DNA of 64,000 nucleotides from Klebsiella terrigena (GTDB lineage Bacteria; Pseudomonadota; Gammaproteobacteria; Enterobacterales; Enterobacteriaceae): NCBI RefSeq assembly GCF_006539725.1, contig NZ_BJNO01000005.1, positions 186,001 to 250,000 of the forward strand, read 5' to 3'. Shown piece by piece: positions 49,743 to 63,540 of this stretch (position 1 is its first letter; each line of letters starts with the position of its first letter). The notes under the pieces were generated by a model. It saw only the letters and a program-made list of their open reading frames with translations, ran no database searches and was not told where the DNA came from. The position numbers and the translations under genes were made by a program.

Positions 49743-49772
49743 TTGGTGTCCAATCCTATTTTGTGGTATAAA
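49743..49772 (+). promoter_or_regulatory. Promoter of rpsB-tsf
   Basis: TTGGTG (49743-49748) and TATAAA (49767-49772), spaced 18 bases, are followed by a GC-rich discriminator GCGCGCC, the type found at stringently controlled ribosomal promoters that DksA/ppGpp inhibit. The predicted start is close to 49779. Confidence 0.7.
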
Positions 49773-49779
49773 GCGCGCC

Positions 49780-50670
<891 letters not shown>

Positions 50671-50706
50671 TAAGGTCTAGCCCTTATTTAGTACCGTGTA
50701 TAAATA

Positions 50707-50730
50707 GGGGCCTATATTTGGCCCCTTTTT
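50707..50730 (+). terminator. Hairpin (attenuator) between rpsB and tsf
   Basis: GGGGCC and GGCCCC pair around TATATTT and are followed by five T. In E. coli a partial terminator at this place lowers tsf relative to rpsB transcription, so readthrough is expected. Confidence 0.8.
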
Positions 50731-50792
50731 CACTTTTAAACCTGTTTGGTTCCTGGAACCGGGCAGGTCATATCTCTCCCGAGGATTAAAGA

Positions 50793-51644
50793 ATGGCTGA
50801 AATTACCGCATCCCTGGTAAAAGAGCTGCGCGAACGTACCGGCGCAGGCATGATGGATTGCAAAAAAGCACTGACTGAAGCTAACGGCGACATCGAGCTG
50901 GCAATCGAAAACATGCGTAAATCCGGCGCGATCAAAGCGGCGAAAAAAGCAGGTAACGTTGCTGCTGACGGCGTGATCATCACCAAGATCGACGGTACCT
51001 ACGGCATCATTCTGGAAGTTAACTGCCAGACTGACTTCGTAGCAAAAGATGGCGGTTTCCAGGCATTTGCTAACAAAGTTCTGGACGCAGCCGTTGCCGG
51101 TAAAATCACCGACGTTGACGTACTGAAAGCTCAGTTCGAAGAAGAGCGCGTTGCGCTGGTTGCTAAAATCGGTGAAAACATCAACATCCGTCGCGTTGCT
51201 TCCCTGGAAGGCGAAGTGCTGGGTTCATACCAGCACGGCGCGCGCATCGGTGTTCTGGTTGCCGCTAAAGGCGCAGACCAGGAGCTGGTTAAACAGCTGG
51301 CTATGCACATCGCTGCAAGCAAGCCAGAATTCGTTAAGCCGGAAGACGTTTCCGCTGAAGTGGTAGAGAAAGAGTACCAGGTTCAGCTGGACATCGCGAT
51401 GCAGTCCGGTAAGCCGAAAGAAATCGCAGAGAAAATGGTTGAAGGCCGCATGAAGAAATTCACCGGCGAAGTTTCTCTGACCGGCCAGCCTTTCGTTATG
51501 GACCCAAGCAAATCTGTTGCTCAGCTGCTGAAAGAGCACAACGCAGACGTGACTGGCTTCATCCGCTTTGAAGTGGGCGAAGGCATCGAAAAAGTTGAGA
51601 CTGACTTTGCAGCAGAAGTTGCTGCGATGTCCAAGCAGTCTTAA
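50793..51644 (+). CDS. tsf: Elongation factor Ts
   Basis: EF-Ts exchanges GDP for GTP on EF-Tu. The 283 residues equal E. coli EF-Ts. The N-terminal UBA-like domain (about 1-50, [20 protein letters not shown]) and the core with TDFVAKD, the loop that inserts into EF-Tu, are clear. A clean ribosome-binding site (GAGGA) precedes the ATG. Co-transcribed with rpsB. Confidence 0.99.
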   Translation: MAEITASLVKELRERTGAGMMDCKKALTEANGDIELAIENMRKSGAIKAAKKAGNVAADGVIITKIDGTYGIILEVNCQTDFVAKDGGFQAFANKVLDAAVAGKITDVDVLKAQFEEERVALVAKIGENINIRRVASLEGEVLGSYQHGARIGVLVAAKGADQELVKQLAMHIAASKPEFVKPEDVSAEVVEKEYQVQLDIAMQSGKPKEIAEKMVEGRMKKFTGEVSLTGQPFVMDPSKSVAQLLKEHNADVTGFIRFEVGEGIEKVETDFAAEVAAMSKQS

Positions 51645-51654
51645 TTTTTTAAAA

Positions 51655-51682
51655 GGAGCCGCCTGAGGGCGGCTTCTTTTTG
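51655..51682 (+). terminator. Intrinsic terminator after tsf
   Basis: AGCCGCC and GGCGGCT pair around TGAG, followed by TCTTTTT, 13 bases after the tsf stop. It ends the rpsB-tsf operon. Confidence 0.9.
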
Positions 51683-51791
51683 TGCCCATTTTGTAAATTC
51701 AGCCAACCCTTATAGTGGCTGCGCTGAAAAGCGACATACAATGTCGCCAGAATTAACTCATCTCACTCGTTGACAGTCTCAGGAAAGAAAC

Positions 51792-52517
51792 ATGGCTACC
51801 AATGCAAAACCCGTCTACAAACGTATTCTGCTTAAGTTAAGTGGCGAAGCTCTGCAGGGTTCGGAAGGCTTCGGTATTGATGCAAGCATACTTGACCGTA
51901 TGGCTCAGGAAATCAAAGAACTGGTTGAACTGGGTATTCAGGTTGGCGTAGTGATTGGTGGCGGTAACCTGTTCCGTGGTGCTGGTCTGGCGAAAGCGGG
52001 AATGAACCGCGTTGTGGGCGACCACATGGGCATGCTGGCAACGGTCATGAACGGCCTTGCAATGCGTGACTCCCTCCATCGCGCCTATGTGAACGCTCGC
52101 TTGATGTCAGCGATTCCGCTGAACGGCGTTTGTGATAACTACAGCTGGGCAGAGGCGATCAGCCTGCTGCGTAATAACCGCGTCGTTATTCTGGCTGCGG
52201 GTACCGGTAACCCGTTCTTCACGACCGACTCCGCAGCCTGCCTGCGCGGTATTGAAATTGAAGCTGACGTGGTGCTGAAAGCGACCAAAGTCGACGGCGT
52301 GTTTACCGCTGACCCGGCTAAAGACCCATCTGCCACCATGTACGATCAGCTGAGCTACAGCGAAGTGCTTGATAAAGAGCTGAAAGTAATGGATCTGGCC
52401 GCCTTTACCCTGGCGCGTGACCATAAATTGCCGATTCGCGTATTCAACATGAACAAACCCGGCGCGCTGCGCCGCGTGGTGATGGGCGAAAAAGAAGGTA
52501 CGTTAATTACGGAATAA
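51792..52517 (+). CDS. pyrH: UMP kinase
   Basis: PyrH phosphorylates UMP to UDP, is activated by GTP and inhibited by UTP, and takes part in pyrimidine repression of carAB. The 241 residues equal E. coli. The amino-acid-kinase fold is shown by [24 protein letters not shown] and the uridylate-site segment [16 protein letters not shown]. The ATG follows AGGAAAG. It lies between the tsf terminator and frr and has room for its own promoter. Its stop codon lies in the loop of an inverted repeat. Confidence 0.98.
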   Translation: MATNAKPVYKRILLKLSGEALQGSEGFGIDASILDRMAQEIKELVELGIQVGVVIGGGNLFRGAGLAKAGMNRVVGDHMGMLATVMNGLAMRDSLHRAYVNARLMSAIPLNGVCDNYSWAEAISLLRNNRVVILAAGTGNPFFTTDSAACLRGIEIEADVVLKATKVDGVFTADPAKDPSATMYDQLSYSEVLDKELKVMDLAAFTLARDHKLPIRVFNMNKPGALRRVVMGEKEGTLITE

Positions 52518-52668
52518 TTTCCGTAATACGCTTCATCGTTCAGACTGTCTCTGCGTTGGCCGCCTTTGCTCACCTCAGCCGCTGACTTTAGTAAGCTGCT
52601 GGGGGAGTTTGCTCCGCCGTCGCCACGATACAACGTGAATGATTTTGTGTAGAAATGAAGGTAAGATT

Positions 52669-52694
52669 CCGCTCTACCTTAGTAGCGGCTTTTT
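52669..52694 (+). terminator. Probable terminator between pyrH and frr
   Basis: CCGCT pairs with AGCGG around a 10-base segment that can pair further with a bulge, followed by CTTTTT. It lies 150 bases after pyrH and 115 before frr, so it is probably the pyrH terminator. Confidence 0.5.
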
Positions 52695-52807
52695 ACTCAG
52701 ACGCGCCCAGGGCGTCGTCATGAATTAAACGGGACTATACTTAGCTCACCTGATAGCAGCTGTGCGGCGTTTAGTCTGCCTGAGACAAGTTTCCAAGGAT
52801 TAGTAAC

Positions 52808-53365
52808 GTGATTAACGACATCAGAAAAGATGCTGAAGTGCGCATGGAAAAATGCGTTGAAGCGTTCAAAAACCAAATCAGCAAAATACGCACCGGTCGT
52901 GCTTCCCCCAGCCTGCTGGACGGCATCGTCGTGCAGTATTACGGCACGCCTACGCCGCTGCGTCAGCTGGCAAGCGTAACGGTAGAAGACTCCCGTACTC
53001 TGAAAATCAACGTGTTCGACCGCTCCCTGAGCCCGGCCGTTGAAAAAGCGATCATGGCTTCTGACCTCGGTCTGAACCCAAGCTCTGCGGGCAGCGATAT
53101 CCGCGTTCCGCTGCCTCCGCTGACCGAAGAGCGTCGTAAAGATCTGACTAAGATCGTACGCGCAGAAGCCGAGCAGGCTCGCGTGTCGGTACGTAACGTT
53201 CGTCGCGACGCTAACGATAAAGTAAAAGCGCTGCTGAAAGACAAAGAGATCAGCGAAGATGACGATCGCCGTTCTCAGGACGACGTGCAGAAAATGACTG
53301 ACGCCGCCATTAAGAAAGTGGATGCGGCGCTGGCAGATAAAGAAGCGGAACTGATGCAGTTCTGA
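52808..53365 (+). CDS. frr: Ribosome recycling factor
   Basis: RRF splits post-termination ribosomes with EF-G. The 185 residues equal E. coli. The start is GTG 52808 ([12 protein letters not shown]), as in E. coli frr, behind AAGGA. The three-helix-bundle domain carries [16 protein letters not shown] and [11 protein letters not shown]; the smaller beta domain is inserted at about 30-105. It stands alone between pyrH and dxr. Confidence 0.98.
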   Translation: MINDIRKDAEVRMEKCVEAFKNQISKIRTGRASPSLLDGIVVQYYGTPTPLRQLASVTVEDSRTLKINVFDRSLSPAVEKAIMASDLGLNPSSAGSDIRVPLPPLTEERRKDLTKIVRAEAEQARVSVRNVRRDANDKVKALLKDKEISEDDDRRSQDDVQKMTDAAIKKVDAALADKEAELMQF

Positions 53366-53606
53366 TTTCCTGCCGTTATGCCCGTCCTCATTGCCGTTTG
53401 ATGAACGGGACGGGCGTACAGTCTGAAACGCCGTACAGAAGACCGAACGCTCAGCTCCAGGGATTGCGTTGAAAAGGTCGGCCCTGTAGCCTTTGACACT
53501 CTTGTTGAAGGCGATACACCGCCTGCCCGCCTCCTGATTGCTGATGCGCGAGGGCTTGCTGGCGGCGTTTTTCTTTTTATCCTGTCTTACTTCTTCTGGA
53601 CGCCTC

Positions 53607-54809
53607 ATGAAGCACTTAACCGTTCTCGGTTCGACCGGTTCAATTGGCTGCAGCACGCTGGATGTCGTGCGCCATAACCCCGATCGCTTTTCCGTCGCCG
53701 CGCTGGTCGCGGGGAAAAATGTCGACCGTATGGTTGAACAATGTCTGGAATTCACCCCCCGCTACGCGGTCATGGATGATGCGAAAAGCGCTGAATCTCT
53801 GCGTATCGCGCTGCGCGAACGCGGCAGCCGTACCGAAGTCCTGAGCGGCCAGCACGCCGCTGCGGAAGTCGCCGCGCTGGATGACGTTGACCAGGTCATG
53901 GCAGCGATTGTCGGCGCCGCAGGGCTGGTTCCTACGCTCGCGGCCATTCGGGCCGGCAAAACGGTGCTGCTGGCCAACAAAGAGGCGCTGGTGACCTGCG
54001 GTCGTCTGTTTATGGACGCCGTGCAGCAGTCCGGCGCGCGCCTGTTGCCCGTCGATAGCGAACATAACGCTATTTTTCAGAGTATGCCGGAAACAATTCA
54101 ACACAATCTGGGATACGCTGACTTAACGCAGAACGGCGTCTCGTCGATTCTGCTGACCGGTTCCGGTGGTCCTTTCCGGGATACAGCGCTCTCTGAGCTG
54201 GCGGCAATGACGCCGGATCAGGCCTGTCGCCACCCGAACTGGTCAATGGGACGCAAAATTTCTGTCGATTCCGCCACGATGATGAATAAGGGGCTGGAGT
54301 ATATCGAAGCCCGCTGGCTGTTTAACGCCTCGGCGCAACAGATGGAAGTGCTGATTCACCCGCAGTCCGTTATCCATTCAATGGTGCGCTATCGCGATGG
54401 CAGCGTTCTCGCACAGCTCGGTGAGCCGGATATGCGTACGCCGATCGCCCACACTATGGGATGGCCGCAGCGCCTGAACTCCGGGGCTGAAGCGCTGGAT
54501 TTCTGCCGTCTGAGCAATCTGAGCTTTGCCGCGCCGGATTACGGACGCTATCCGTGCCTGAAGCTGGCGATGGAGGCATTTGATGTCGGTCAGGCGGCGA
54601 CGACGGCGCTGAATGCTGCCAATGAAATTTCGGTAGCCGCGTTCCTCGCTACGGAGATTCTCTTCACCGATATTGCGGCGGTTAACCTGGCGGTGCTGGA
54701 GCAGCTGGCGTTGGATGAGCCGCAAAGCATTGAAGAAGTTCTGATTATCGATGCTCAGGCGAGAGCCGCTGCTCACCGGCAGCTGAAACATCTGGCGGCG
54801 CGGGGCTGA
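53607..54809 (+). CDS. dxr: 1-deoxy-D-xylulose 5-phosphate reductoisomerase
   Basis: Dxr makes MEP from DXP with NADPH, the first committed step of the non-mevalonate isoprenoid pathway and the target of fosmidomycin. The 400 residues (E. coli 398) start [19 protein letters not shown], the NADPH-binding fold. Metal and substrate ligands are in [12 protein letters not shown] and [14 protein letters not shown]. The frame extends 69 bases upstream, but the protein start aligns with E. coli; the ribosome-binding site there is weak (TGGA). uppS, which uses isoprenoid products, follows. Confidence 0.97.
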   Translation: MKHLTVLGSTGSIGCSTLDVVRHNPDRFSVAALVAGKNVDRMVEQCLEFTPRYAVMDDAKSAESLRIALRERGSRTEVLSGQHAAAEVAALDDVDQVMAAIVGAAGLVPTLAAIRAGKTVLLANKEALVTCGRLFMDAVQQSGARLLPVDSEHNAIFQSMPETIQHNLGYADLTQNGVSSILLTGSGGPFRDTALSELAAMTPDQACRHPNWSMGRKISVDSATMMNKGLEYIEARWLFNASAQQMEVLIHPQSVIHSMVRYRDGSVLAQLGEPDMRTPIAHTMGWPQRLNSGAEALDFCRLSNLSFAAPDYGRYPCLKLAMEAFDVGQAATTALNAANEISVAAFLATEILFTDIAAVNLAVLEQLALDEPQSIEEVLIIDAQARAAAHRQLKHLAARG

Positions 54810-55048
54810 CCGACGCAATACGTTGTGATATTTGTGGGCGCTGGGCTTCAGTGATATAGTCTGCGCCACCCGATCGTTGTCTAAGATTGCGGTGGCCGTG
54901 GCATGACACGGCTTTTTTGCGTAAAGCTCTTGGTTGTTCTCTGCGATTAGCCGCAGCCTCGGCACTGGATAAAAATGCGTATATAGCGCTGACCGGTTGC
55001 TTGCGTTTAGCGGCGTGGCTAATCCTTATTATGGACTTAAAACGCGTT

Positions 55049-55807
55049 ATGTTGTCTGCTAATCAAACTGTCAGCGAAATATCACCTGTACATGGCTGCC
55101 GTCATGTCGCCATCATTATGGATGGCAACGGACGTTGGGCGAAACAGCAAGGGAAAATTCGCGCATTCGGCCATAAGGCCGGAGCGAAGTCAGTCCGTCG
55201 CGCAGTTTCCTTCGCGGCGAACAATGGTATTGAAGCGTTGACGTTATACGCATTCAGCAGTGAGAACTGGAACCGTCCGGCGCAGGAAGTCAGCGCGCTG
55301 ATGGAGCTGTTCGTCTGGGCGCTGGATAGCGAAGTCAAAAGCCTGCACCGGCATAACGTTCGCCTGCGTATCATCGGCGAAACCACGCGTTTTAATGCTC
55401 GCCTGCAGGAGCGGATCCGCAAAGCGGAAGCGCTCACTGAGAATAACACGGGCTTAACGCTGAATATTGCGGCGAACTACGGTGGGCGCTGGGATATCAT
55501 TCAGGGCGTCCGCAATCTGGCCGAACAGGTAAAAAACGGGTTACTTCAGCCCGAACAGATCACGGAAGACATGCTGAGTCAGCAGGTCTGTATGCATGAA
55601 CTGGCACCTGTAGATTTAGTTATTAGGACCGGGGGAGAGCATCGAATCAGTAATTTTTTGATTTGGCAAATTGCCTATGCCGAACTTTACTTTACCGATG
55701 TTCTTTGGCCCGATTTTGCTGAACAGGACTTTGAAGGTGCACTCCATGCCTTTGTTAATCGAGAGCGTCGTTTCGGCGGCACTGAGCCGGGTGGCAGCAA
55801 TGCCTGA
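55049..55807 (+). CDS. uppS: Undecaprenyl diphosphate synthase
   Basis: UppS (also ispU) extends FPP with eight IPP units in cis to make the lipid carrier for peptidoglycan and O-antigen. The 252 residues (E. coli 253) carry the catalytic DGNGRWAK, FSSENWNRP, and RTGGEHRISNFLIWQ. ATG 55049 is chosen because MLSANQTVSE aligns with the E. coli N-terminus; ATG 55031 is six codons upstream and neither has a good ribosome-binding site. The frame runs on upstream to about 54887 without homology. cdsA follows after 12 bases. Confidence 0.95.
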   Translation: MLSANQTVSEISPVHGCRHVAIIMDGNGRWAKQQGKIRAFGHKAGAKSVRRAVSFAANNGIEALTLYAFSSENWNRPAQEVSALMELFVWALDSEVKSLHRHNVRLRIIGETTRFNARLQERIRKAEALTENNTGLTLNIAANYGGRWDIIQGVRNLAEQVKNGLLQPEQITEDMLSQQVCMHELAPVDLVIRTGGEHRISNFLIWQIAYAELYFTDVLWPDFAEQDFEGALHAFVNRERRFGGTEPGGSNA

Positions 55808-55819
55808 TGGGGGTCACTT

Positions 55820-56677
55820 TTGCTGAAGTATCGCCTGATATCGGCTTTTGTTTTGATCCCCGTGGTGATTGCGGCGCTTTTCCTGTTGCCGCCTGCGGGT
55901 TTCGCCATCGTCACGCTGGTCGTTTGTATGCTCGCCGCGTGGGAGTGGGGGCAGCTAAGCGGCTTCACCTCAACGACCCAACGCGTCTGGCTGGCGCTGC
56001 TCTGCGGCCTGCTGCTGGCGCTGATGCTTTTCCTGATGCCTGAGTATCACTATGACGTCCATCAACCGGTGGTTGAGGGGTCGCTATGGGCATCGCTGGG
56101 CTGGTGGATTGCGGCCCTGCTGCTGGTCCTTTCCTACCCGGCTTCCGCTGCCTTCTGGCGGAACTCTAAAACGCTGCGCCTGGTTTTTGGCATTCTGACC
56201 ATTGTTCCGTTCTTCTGGGGGATGCTGACGCTGCGCGCCTGGCACTACGCGGATAACCACTACAGCGGCGCGCTGTGGCTACTGTACGTGATGATTCTGG
56301 TTTGGGGCGCGGACTCCGGCGCCTATATGTTTGGCAAAATGTTCGGTAAGCACAAGCTGGCGCCGAAGGTTTCACCGGGCAAAACCTGGCAGGGCTTTTT
56401 TGGCGGGCTGGTTACCGCAGCGGTTATTTCCTGGGCGTACGGCCAGTGGGCGAATCTCGATGTTACGCCGGCGGTACTGCTCATTTGCTCGATCGTTGCG
56501 GCGCTGGCTTCGGTGCTCGGCGACCTGACGGAAAGTATGTTTAAGCGAGAGGCCGGCATCAAGGATAGCGGGCATCTGATTCCCGGACACGGCGGAATTC
56601 TGGATCGTATCGATAGCCTGACGGCGGCGGTACCGGTATTCGCGTGTCTGCTATTGTTGGTCTTCAGGACGATTTGA
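55820..56677 (+). CDS. cdsA: Phosphatidate cytidylyltransferase
   Basis: CdsA makes CDP-diacylglycerol, the branch-point of phospholipid synthesis, in the inner membrane. The 285 residues equal E. coli, with about eight membrane segments and the family signature near the end, [18 protein letters not shown], plus [14 protein letters not shown]. Translation starts at TTG 55820 ([11 protein letters not shown]), as in E. coli. It lies in the uppS-cdsA-rseP-bamA series; rseP starts 11 bases after it. Confidence 0.97.
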   Translation: MLKYRLISAFVLIPVVIAALFLLPPAGFAIVTLVVCMLAAWEWGQLSGFTSTTQRVWLALLCGLLLALMLFLMPEYHYDVHQPVVEGSLWASLGWWIAALLLVLSYPASAAFWRNSKTLRLVFGILTIVPFFWGMLTLRAWHYADNHYSGALWLLYVMILVWGADSGAYMFGKMFGKHKLAPKVSPGKTWQGFFGGLVTAAVISWAYGQWANLDVTPAVLLICSIVAALASVLGDLTESMFKREAGIKDSGHLIPGHGGILDRIDSLTAAVPVFACLLLLVFRTI

Positions 56678-56688
56678 CGGAAGGTTTT

Positions 56689-58044
56689 ATGCTAAGCGTT
56701 CTCTGGAATTTGGCCGCCTTTATCATTGCGCTGGGCGTATTGATCACCGTGCATGAGTTTGGCCATTTCTGGGTGGCTCGTCGCTGTGGCGTTCGCGTTG
56801 AACGCTTCTCCATCGGCTTTGGCAAAGCGCTATGGCGGCGCTCTGACAAGCAGGGGACGGAGTTCGTTATCGCCCTTATCCCACTCGGCGGTTACGTCAA
56901 GATGCTCGACGAGCGCGTCGAGCCGGTGGCGCCAGAGATGCGCCACTACGCTTTCAATAATAAAACCGTTGGTCAGCGCGCAGCGATAATCGCCGCCGGA
57001 CCGATCGCGAACTTCATTTTTGCCATCTTTGCCTACTGGCTGGTGTTTATCATCGGCGTCCCTGGCGTTCGTCCGGTTGTTGGCGAAATAGTGCCCGATT
57101 CGATTGCCGCACACGCACAAATTGCAAAAGGAACGGAACTTAAAGCGATAGATGGCATCGAAACGCCTGATTGGGATGCTGTGCGTATGGCGCTGGTAAC
57201 GAAGATCGGAGACCAGCAAACAATAGTTTCGGTCGCCCCTTTCGGGACCAGCCAGCGCCAGGATAAAATCCTCGATTTACGCCATTGGGCGTTCGAGCCG
57301 GACAAACAGGATCCGGTGACATCGCTGGGCATTCAGCCCCGGAGCGCGCAGGTTGATACGGCTCTGGCAGAAGTACAATCGAATTCGGCAGCGCAGAAGG
57401 CGGGTTTGCAAGCGGGCGACAGGATCGTTAAAGTCGATGGTCAACCGTTAACGCAGTGGATGACGTTTGTTAATCTGGTGCGTGATAATCCCGGTAAAGC
57501 GCTGGTTCTGGACATCGAACGGCAGGGGAGTCCTCTGTCAGTGACGCTGACACCAGATTCGAAGTCCGGTAGTAAAGGTCAGGCTGAGGGATTTGCAGGG
57601 GTTGTGCCTAAGGTCATCCCGCTGCCCGATGAATATAAGACAGTTCGTCAGTACGGGCCGTTTGCCGCCATCGCTGAAGCCACGGATAAAACCTGGCAAC
57701 TGATGTCGTTAACGGTCAGGATGCTGGGTAAATTGATAACCGGTGATGTCAAACTGAACAACCTCAGCGGGCCGATCTCTATCGCCCAGGGGGCTGGAAT
57801 GTCAGCGGAGTTTGGGTTGATTTACTATCTGATGTTCCTTGCGCTGATAAGCGTGAACCTCGGAATAATCAACCTGTTCCCGCTTCCCGTCCTGGACGGG
57901 GGGCACCTGCTGTTTTTAGCGATTGAAAAGCTAAAAGGCGGGCCGGTATCCGAGCGAGTTCAAGACTTTAGTTATCGCATTGGCTCAATACTGCTGGTGT
58001 TGTTAATGGGGCTTGCACTTTTCAATGATTTCTCTCGGTTGTAA
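56689..58044 (+). CDS. rseP: Site-2 protease RseP
   Basis: RseP cuts the anti-sigma factor RseA within the membrane after DegS, releasing sigma-E; it also removes remnant signal peptides. The 451 residues (E. coli 450) have the zinc site HEFGH near 22 in the first membrane segment, two periplasmic PDZ domains (about 125-290), and the third ligand in [11 protein letters not shown] near 400. ATG 56689 behind GGAAGG is the start; a GTG-type extension upstream overlaps cdsA and is rejected. An internal sigma-E promoter may serve bamA. Confidence 0.97.
   Translation: MLSVLWNLAAFIIALGVLITVHEFGHFWVARRCGVRVERFSIGFGKALWRRSDKQGTEFVIALIPLGGYVKMLDERVEPVAPEMRHYAFNNKTVGQRAAIIAAGPIANFIFAIFAYWLVFIIGVPGVRPVVGEIVPDSIAAHAQIAKGTELKAIDGIETPDWDAVRMALVTKIGDQQTIVSVAPFGTSQRQDKILDLRHWAFEPDKQDPVTSLGIQPRSAQVDTALAEVQSNSAAQKAGLQAGDRIVKVDGQPLTQWMTFVNLVRDNPGKALVLDIERQGSPLSVTLTPDSKSGSKGQAEGFAGVVPKVIPLPDEYKTVRQYGPFAAIAEATDKTWQLMSLTVRMLGKLITGDVKLNNLSGPISIAQGAGMSAEFGLIYYLMFLALISVNLGIINLFPLPVLDGGHLLFLAIEKLKGGPVSERVQDFSYRIGSILLVLLMGLALFNDFSRL
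57135..57162 (+). promoter_or_regulatory. Putative sigma-E promoter inside rseP, for bamA-skp
   Basis: GGAACTT (57135-57141) and TCGAA (57158-57162) with a 16-base spacer match sigma-E promoters and have the same spacing as the degP promoter in this window. It lies about 900 bases before bamA. Sigma-E control of bamA from within rseP is reported in E. coli. Confidence 0.65.
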
Positions 58045-58057
58045 GAGAGTTTGTTAG

Positions 58058-60505
<2,448 letters not shown>

Positions 60506-60627
60506 CTGTGGGCAACAAAGGAATGTAAGTGCAGTATCGCGCTGACTTTAGGCGATAACTTCGGTTGTCGCCTGGCCACGCAAATAACGGTACCCCTGGG
60601 TACTCATGGGATGGTAAGGAGTTAATT

Positions 60628-61113
60628 GTGAAAAAGTGGTTATTAGCTGCAGGTCTGGGTTTAGCAATGGTAACTTCCGCACAGGCGGCAGATAAAATTG
60701 CAATGGTAAACATGAACAGCCTGTTCCAACAGGTTGCCCAGAAAACAGGCGTTTCTAATACGCTGGAAAACGAGTTCAAAGGCCGTGCGAGCGAGCTGCA
60801 GCGTATGGAAGGTGACCTGCAGTCTAAAATGCAGCGTCTGCAGTCCATGAAGCCTGGCGCCGATCGTACCAAGCTGGAAAAAGACGTAATGGCTCAGCGC
60901 CAGACTTTCTCTCAGAAGGCACAGTCTTTTGAGCAGGATCGTTCACGTCGTTCTAACGAAGAACGTGGCAAGCTGGTTACCCGTATCCAGACCGCTGTGA
61001 AAAGCGTCGCGAACAGCCAGAGCATCGATCTGGTTGTAGATTCTAATGCCGTTGCATACAACAGCAGCGATGTAAAAGACATCACCGCTGATGTGCTGAA
61101 ACATGTTAACTAA
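60628..61113 (+). CDS. skp: Periplasmic chaperone Skp
   Basis: Skp carries unfolded outer-membrane proteins through the periplasm to BamA as a jellyfish-shaped trimer. The 161 residues equal E. coli. The start is GTG 60628 behind TAAGGAG; an in-frame extension upstream is not part of Skp. The signal peptide ends AQA-ADKI. Long charged helices (about 45-130) form the tentacles. lpxD starts three bases after the stop, so the two are coupled. Confidence 0.97.
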   Translation: MKKWLLAAGLGLAMVTSAQAADKIAMVNMNSLFQQVAQKTGVSNTLENEFKGRASELQRMEGDLQSKMQRLQSMKPGADRTKLEKDVMAQRQTFSQKAQSFEQDRSRRSNEERGKLVTRIQTAVKSVANSQSIDLVVDSNAVAYNSSDVKDITADVLKHVN

Positions 61114-61116
61114 GTA

Positions 61117-62142
61117 ATGCCTTCAATTCGACTGGCTGATCTTGCGCAGCAGTTGGATGCAGAATTACACGGTGATGGCGATATCGTCATCACCGGCGTT
61201 GCATCCATGCAGGCCGCAAAAGCGGGCCATATTACGTTCATGGTAAATCCTAAATACCGTGATCGCCTGGCCGATTGCCAGGCTTCTGCCGTTGTTATGA
61301 CGCAGGATGATTTACCTTTTGCCCACGGCGCCGCGCTGGTAGTGCGTAATCCCTACCTGACCTACGCGCGCATGGCTCAAATACTTGATACCACGCCGCA
61401 GCCGGCGCAGAATGTCGCGCCCAGCGCGGTCATCGATGCCACGGCGAAGCTGGGTAAGAACGTAGCGATCGGTCCTAATGCCGTTATCGAATCCGACGTA
61501 GAGCTCGGCGATAACGTGGTTATCGGCGCCGGATGCTTCGTTGGTAAAAAGACAAAAATTGGCGCCGGCTCGCGTTTATGGGCCAACGTCACCGTTTATC
61601 ACGAGATTGAGATCGGCGAAAATTGCCTGATCCAGTCCGGCACCGTGATCGGTGCAGACGGTTTCGGTTACGCCAACGATCGCGGTAACTGGGTGAAGAT
61701 CCCGCAGCTGGGTCGCGTCATTATTGGCGATCGCGTGGAGATCGGCGCCTGTACCACCATCGACCGCGGTGCGCTGGATGACACCTCGATCGGTAATGGC
61801 GTCATTATCGACAACCAGTGCCAGATTGCGCACAACGTCGTGATTGGCGACAATACCGCCGTTGCTGGCGGCGTTATCATGGCAGGCAGCCTGAAAATCG
61901 GCCGCTACTGCATGATTGGCGGTGCCAGCGTGATCAACGGCCATATGGAAATCTGTGACAAAGTGACCGTCACGGGGATGGGGATGGTTATGCGTCCTAT
62001 CACCGAACCTGGCGTTTACTCTTCGGGTATCCCGCTACAACCGAATAAGGTTTGGCGTAAAACAGCCGCGCTGGTGATGAATATTGATGATATGAGCAAG
62101 CGACTCAAAGCAGTTGAGCGCAAGGTTAATCAACAAGATTAG
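61117..62142 (+). CDS. lpxD: UDP-3-O-acylglucosamine N-acyltransferase
   Basis: LpxD adds the second 3-hydroxyacyl chain in lipid A synthesis, from acyl-ACP. The 341 residues equal E. coli. A uridine-binding N-terminal domain (about 1-100) precedes a left-handed beta-helix of hexapeptide repeats ([17 protein letters not shown] and following), with the catalytic histidine in QIAHNVVIG near 239. A short helical tail ends ERKVNQQD. fabZ follows after 150 bases. Confidence 0.98.
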   Translation: MPSIRLADLAQQLDAELHGDGDIVITGVASMQAAKAGHITFMVNPKYRDRLADCQASAVVMTQDDLPFAHGAALVVRNPYLTYARMAQILDTTPQPAQNVAPSAVIDATAKLGKNVAIGPNAVIESDVELGDNVVIGAGCFVGKKTKIGAGSRLWANVTVYHEIEIGENCLIQSGTVIGADGFGYANDRGNWVKIPQLGRVIIGDRVEIGACTTIDRGALDDTSIGNGVIIDNQCQIAHNVVIGDNTAVAGGVIMAGSLKIGRYCMIGGASVINGHMEICDKVTVTGMGMVMRPITEPGVYSSGIPLQPNKVWRKTAALVMNIDDMSKRLKAVERKVNQQD

Positions 62143-62292
62143 CGCACCCAGCCAAACGCGAATCATGCCACGTAGCCGATAAAGCGGCTGCCTGGAAGGT
62201 GAAGCGTGAAAATTTTCGGCCTGTTGCATTCATAAGATTGCCGCAGGCCGTGTTATTATTGCCTTTTAGTATATTTGGACAGGAAGAGTATT

Positions 62293-62748
62293 TTGACTAC
62301 TGACACTCATACTCTGCACATTGAAGAGATTCTGGAACTTCTGCCTCACCGTTACCCGTTCCTGCTGGTAGACCGCGTGCTGGATTTTGAAGAAGGTCGT
62401 TTTCTGCGCGCAGTAAAAAATGTTTCTGTTAACGAGCCGTTTTTCCAGGGGCATTTCCCTGGTAAACCGATTTTACCAGGCGTACTGATTCTGGAAGCGA
62501 TGGCGCAGGCCACCGGCATCCTGGCATTCAAAAGCGTGGGTAAGCTCGAGCCGGGCGAACTGTACTATTTTGCCGGGATTGATGAAGCGCGTTTCAAACG
62601 TCCGGTAGTACCAGGCGATCAGATGATTATGGAAGTCACTTTTGAGAAAACCCGCCGCGGCCTGACGCGTTTTAAAGGCGTCGCGACGGTTGACGGGAAA
62701 GTGGTTTGCGAAGCAACGATGATGTGTGCGCGTAGCCGGGAGGCCTGA
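62293..62748 (+). CDS. fabZ: 3-hydroxyacyl-ACP dehydratase FabZ
   Basis: FabZ dehydrates 3-hydroxyacyl-ACP in fatty acid elongation and competes with LpxA and LpxD for substrate, so it balances phospholipid and lipid A. The 151 residues equal E. coli. Translation starts at TTG 62293 ([11 protein letters not shown]) behind GGAAGAG, as in E. coli. The hot-dog fold active site is in [20 protein letters not shown] (catalytic histidine and glutamate). lpxA starts three bases after the stop. Confidence 0.98.
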   Translation: MTTDTHTLHIEEILELLPHRYPFLLVDRVLDFEEGRFLRAVKNVSVNEPFFQGHFPGKPILPGVLILEAMAQATGILAFKSVGKLEPGELYYFAGIDEARFKRPVVPGDQMIMEVTFEKTRRGLTRFKGVATVDGKVVCEATMMCARSREA

Positions 62749-62751
62749 TAC

Positions 62752-63540
62752 GTGATTGATAAAACCGCCTTTATTCATCCTTCAGCCATTGTAGAAGAAG
62801 GCGCCGTTATCGGTGCTAACGCTCACATTGGTCCGTTTTGTATTGTTGGTGCTAACGTCGTGATTGGCGAAGGTACCGTACTGAAGTCTCATGTTGTCGT
62901 TAACGGTCATACCACGATTGGCCGCGATAATGAGATCTATCAGTTCGCTTCCATCGGCGAAGTTAACCAGGATCTGAAATATGCTGGCGAACCGACGCGT
63001 GTGGAAATTGGCGATCGCAACCGCATCCGCGAAAGCGTCACCATTCATCGCGGTACAGTACAGGGCGGTGGATTAACGAAGGTGGGCAGCGATAACCTGC
63101 TGATGATCAACGCCCACGTGGCGCATGATTGTACGGTTGGCGATCGCTGCATTCTGGCCAATAACGCGACCCTTGCCGGGCACGTCTCGCTGGATGATTA
63201 CGTTATCATCGGCGGCATGACCGCGGTGCATCAGTTCTGCATCATCGGTGCCCACGTGATGGTTGGCGGCTGCTCCGGCGTTGCGCAGGACGTTCCGCCG
63301 TTCGTTATTGCCCAGGGCAACCACGCGACGCCGTTTGGCGTCAACATCGAAGGCCTGAAACGCCGCGGCTTCAGCCGTGAAGCGATCACCGCAATTCGTA
63401 ACGCGTATAAGCTGCTGTACCGCAGCGGCAAAACGCTGGACGAAGCCAAGCCGGAAATCGCCGAACTGGCGGCTCAGCATGCTGAAGTTCAGCCATTTTA
63501 CGACTTCTTTGCCCGCTCTACCCGCGGCCTGATTCGTTAA
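62752..63540 (+). CDS. lpxA: UDP-N-acetylglucosamine acyltransferase
   Basis: LpxA carries out the first step of lipid A synthesis, transferring 3-hydroxymyristate from ACP to UDP-GlcNAc. The 262 residues equal E. coli. The left-handed beta-helix covers about 1-190 (hexapeptides from [15 protein letters not shown] on), with the catalytic histidine in [11 protein letters not shown], and a helical C-terminal domain follows. The start is GTG 62752 and the stop overlaps the lpxB start as TAATG. Confidence 0.98.
   Translation: MIDKTAFIHPSAIVEEGAVIGANAHIGPFCIVGANVVIGEGTVLKSHVVVNGHTTIGRDNEIYQFASIGEVNQDLKYAGEPTRVEIGDRNRIRESVTIHRGTVQGGGLTKVGSDNLLMINAHVAHDCTVGDRCILANNATLAGHVSLDDYVIIGGMTAVHQFCIIGAHVMVGGCSGVAQDVPPFVIAQGNHATPFGVNIEGLKRRGFSREAITAIRNAYKLLYRSGKTLDEAKPEIAELAAQHAEVQPFYDFFARSTRGLIR

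Noticed and set aside
54887-55048. N-terminal extension of uppS by 54 residues
   Set aside because: No similarity to UppS upstream of MLSANQ; it is read-through of an open frame in the intergenic region.
62330-62365. GGAACTT in fabZ as a sigma-E promoter
   Set aside because: No -10-like element at the correct spacing.
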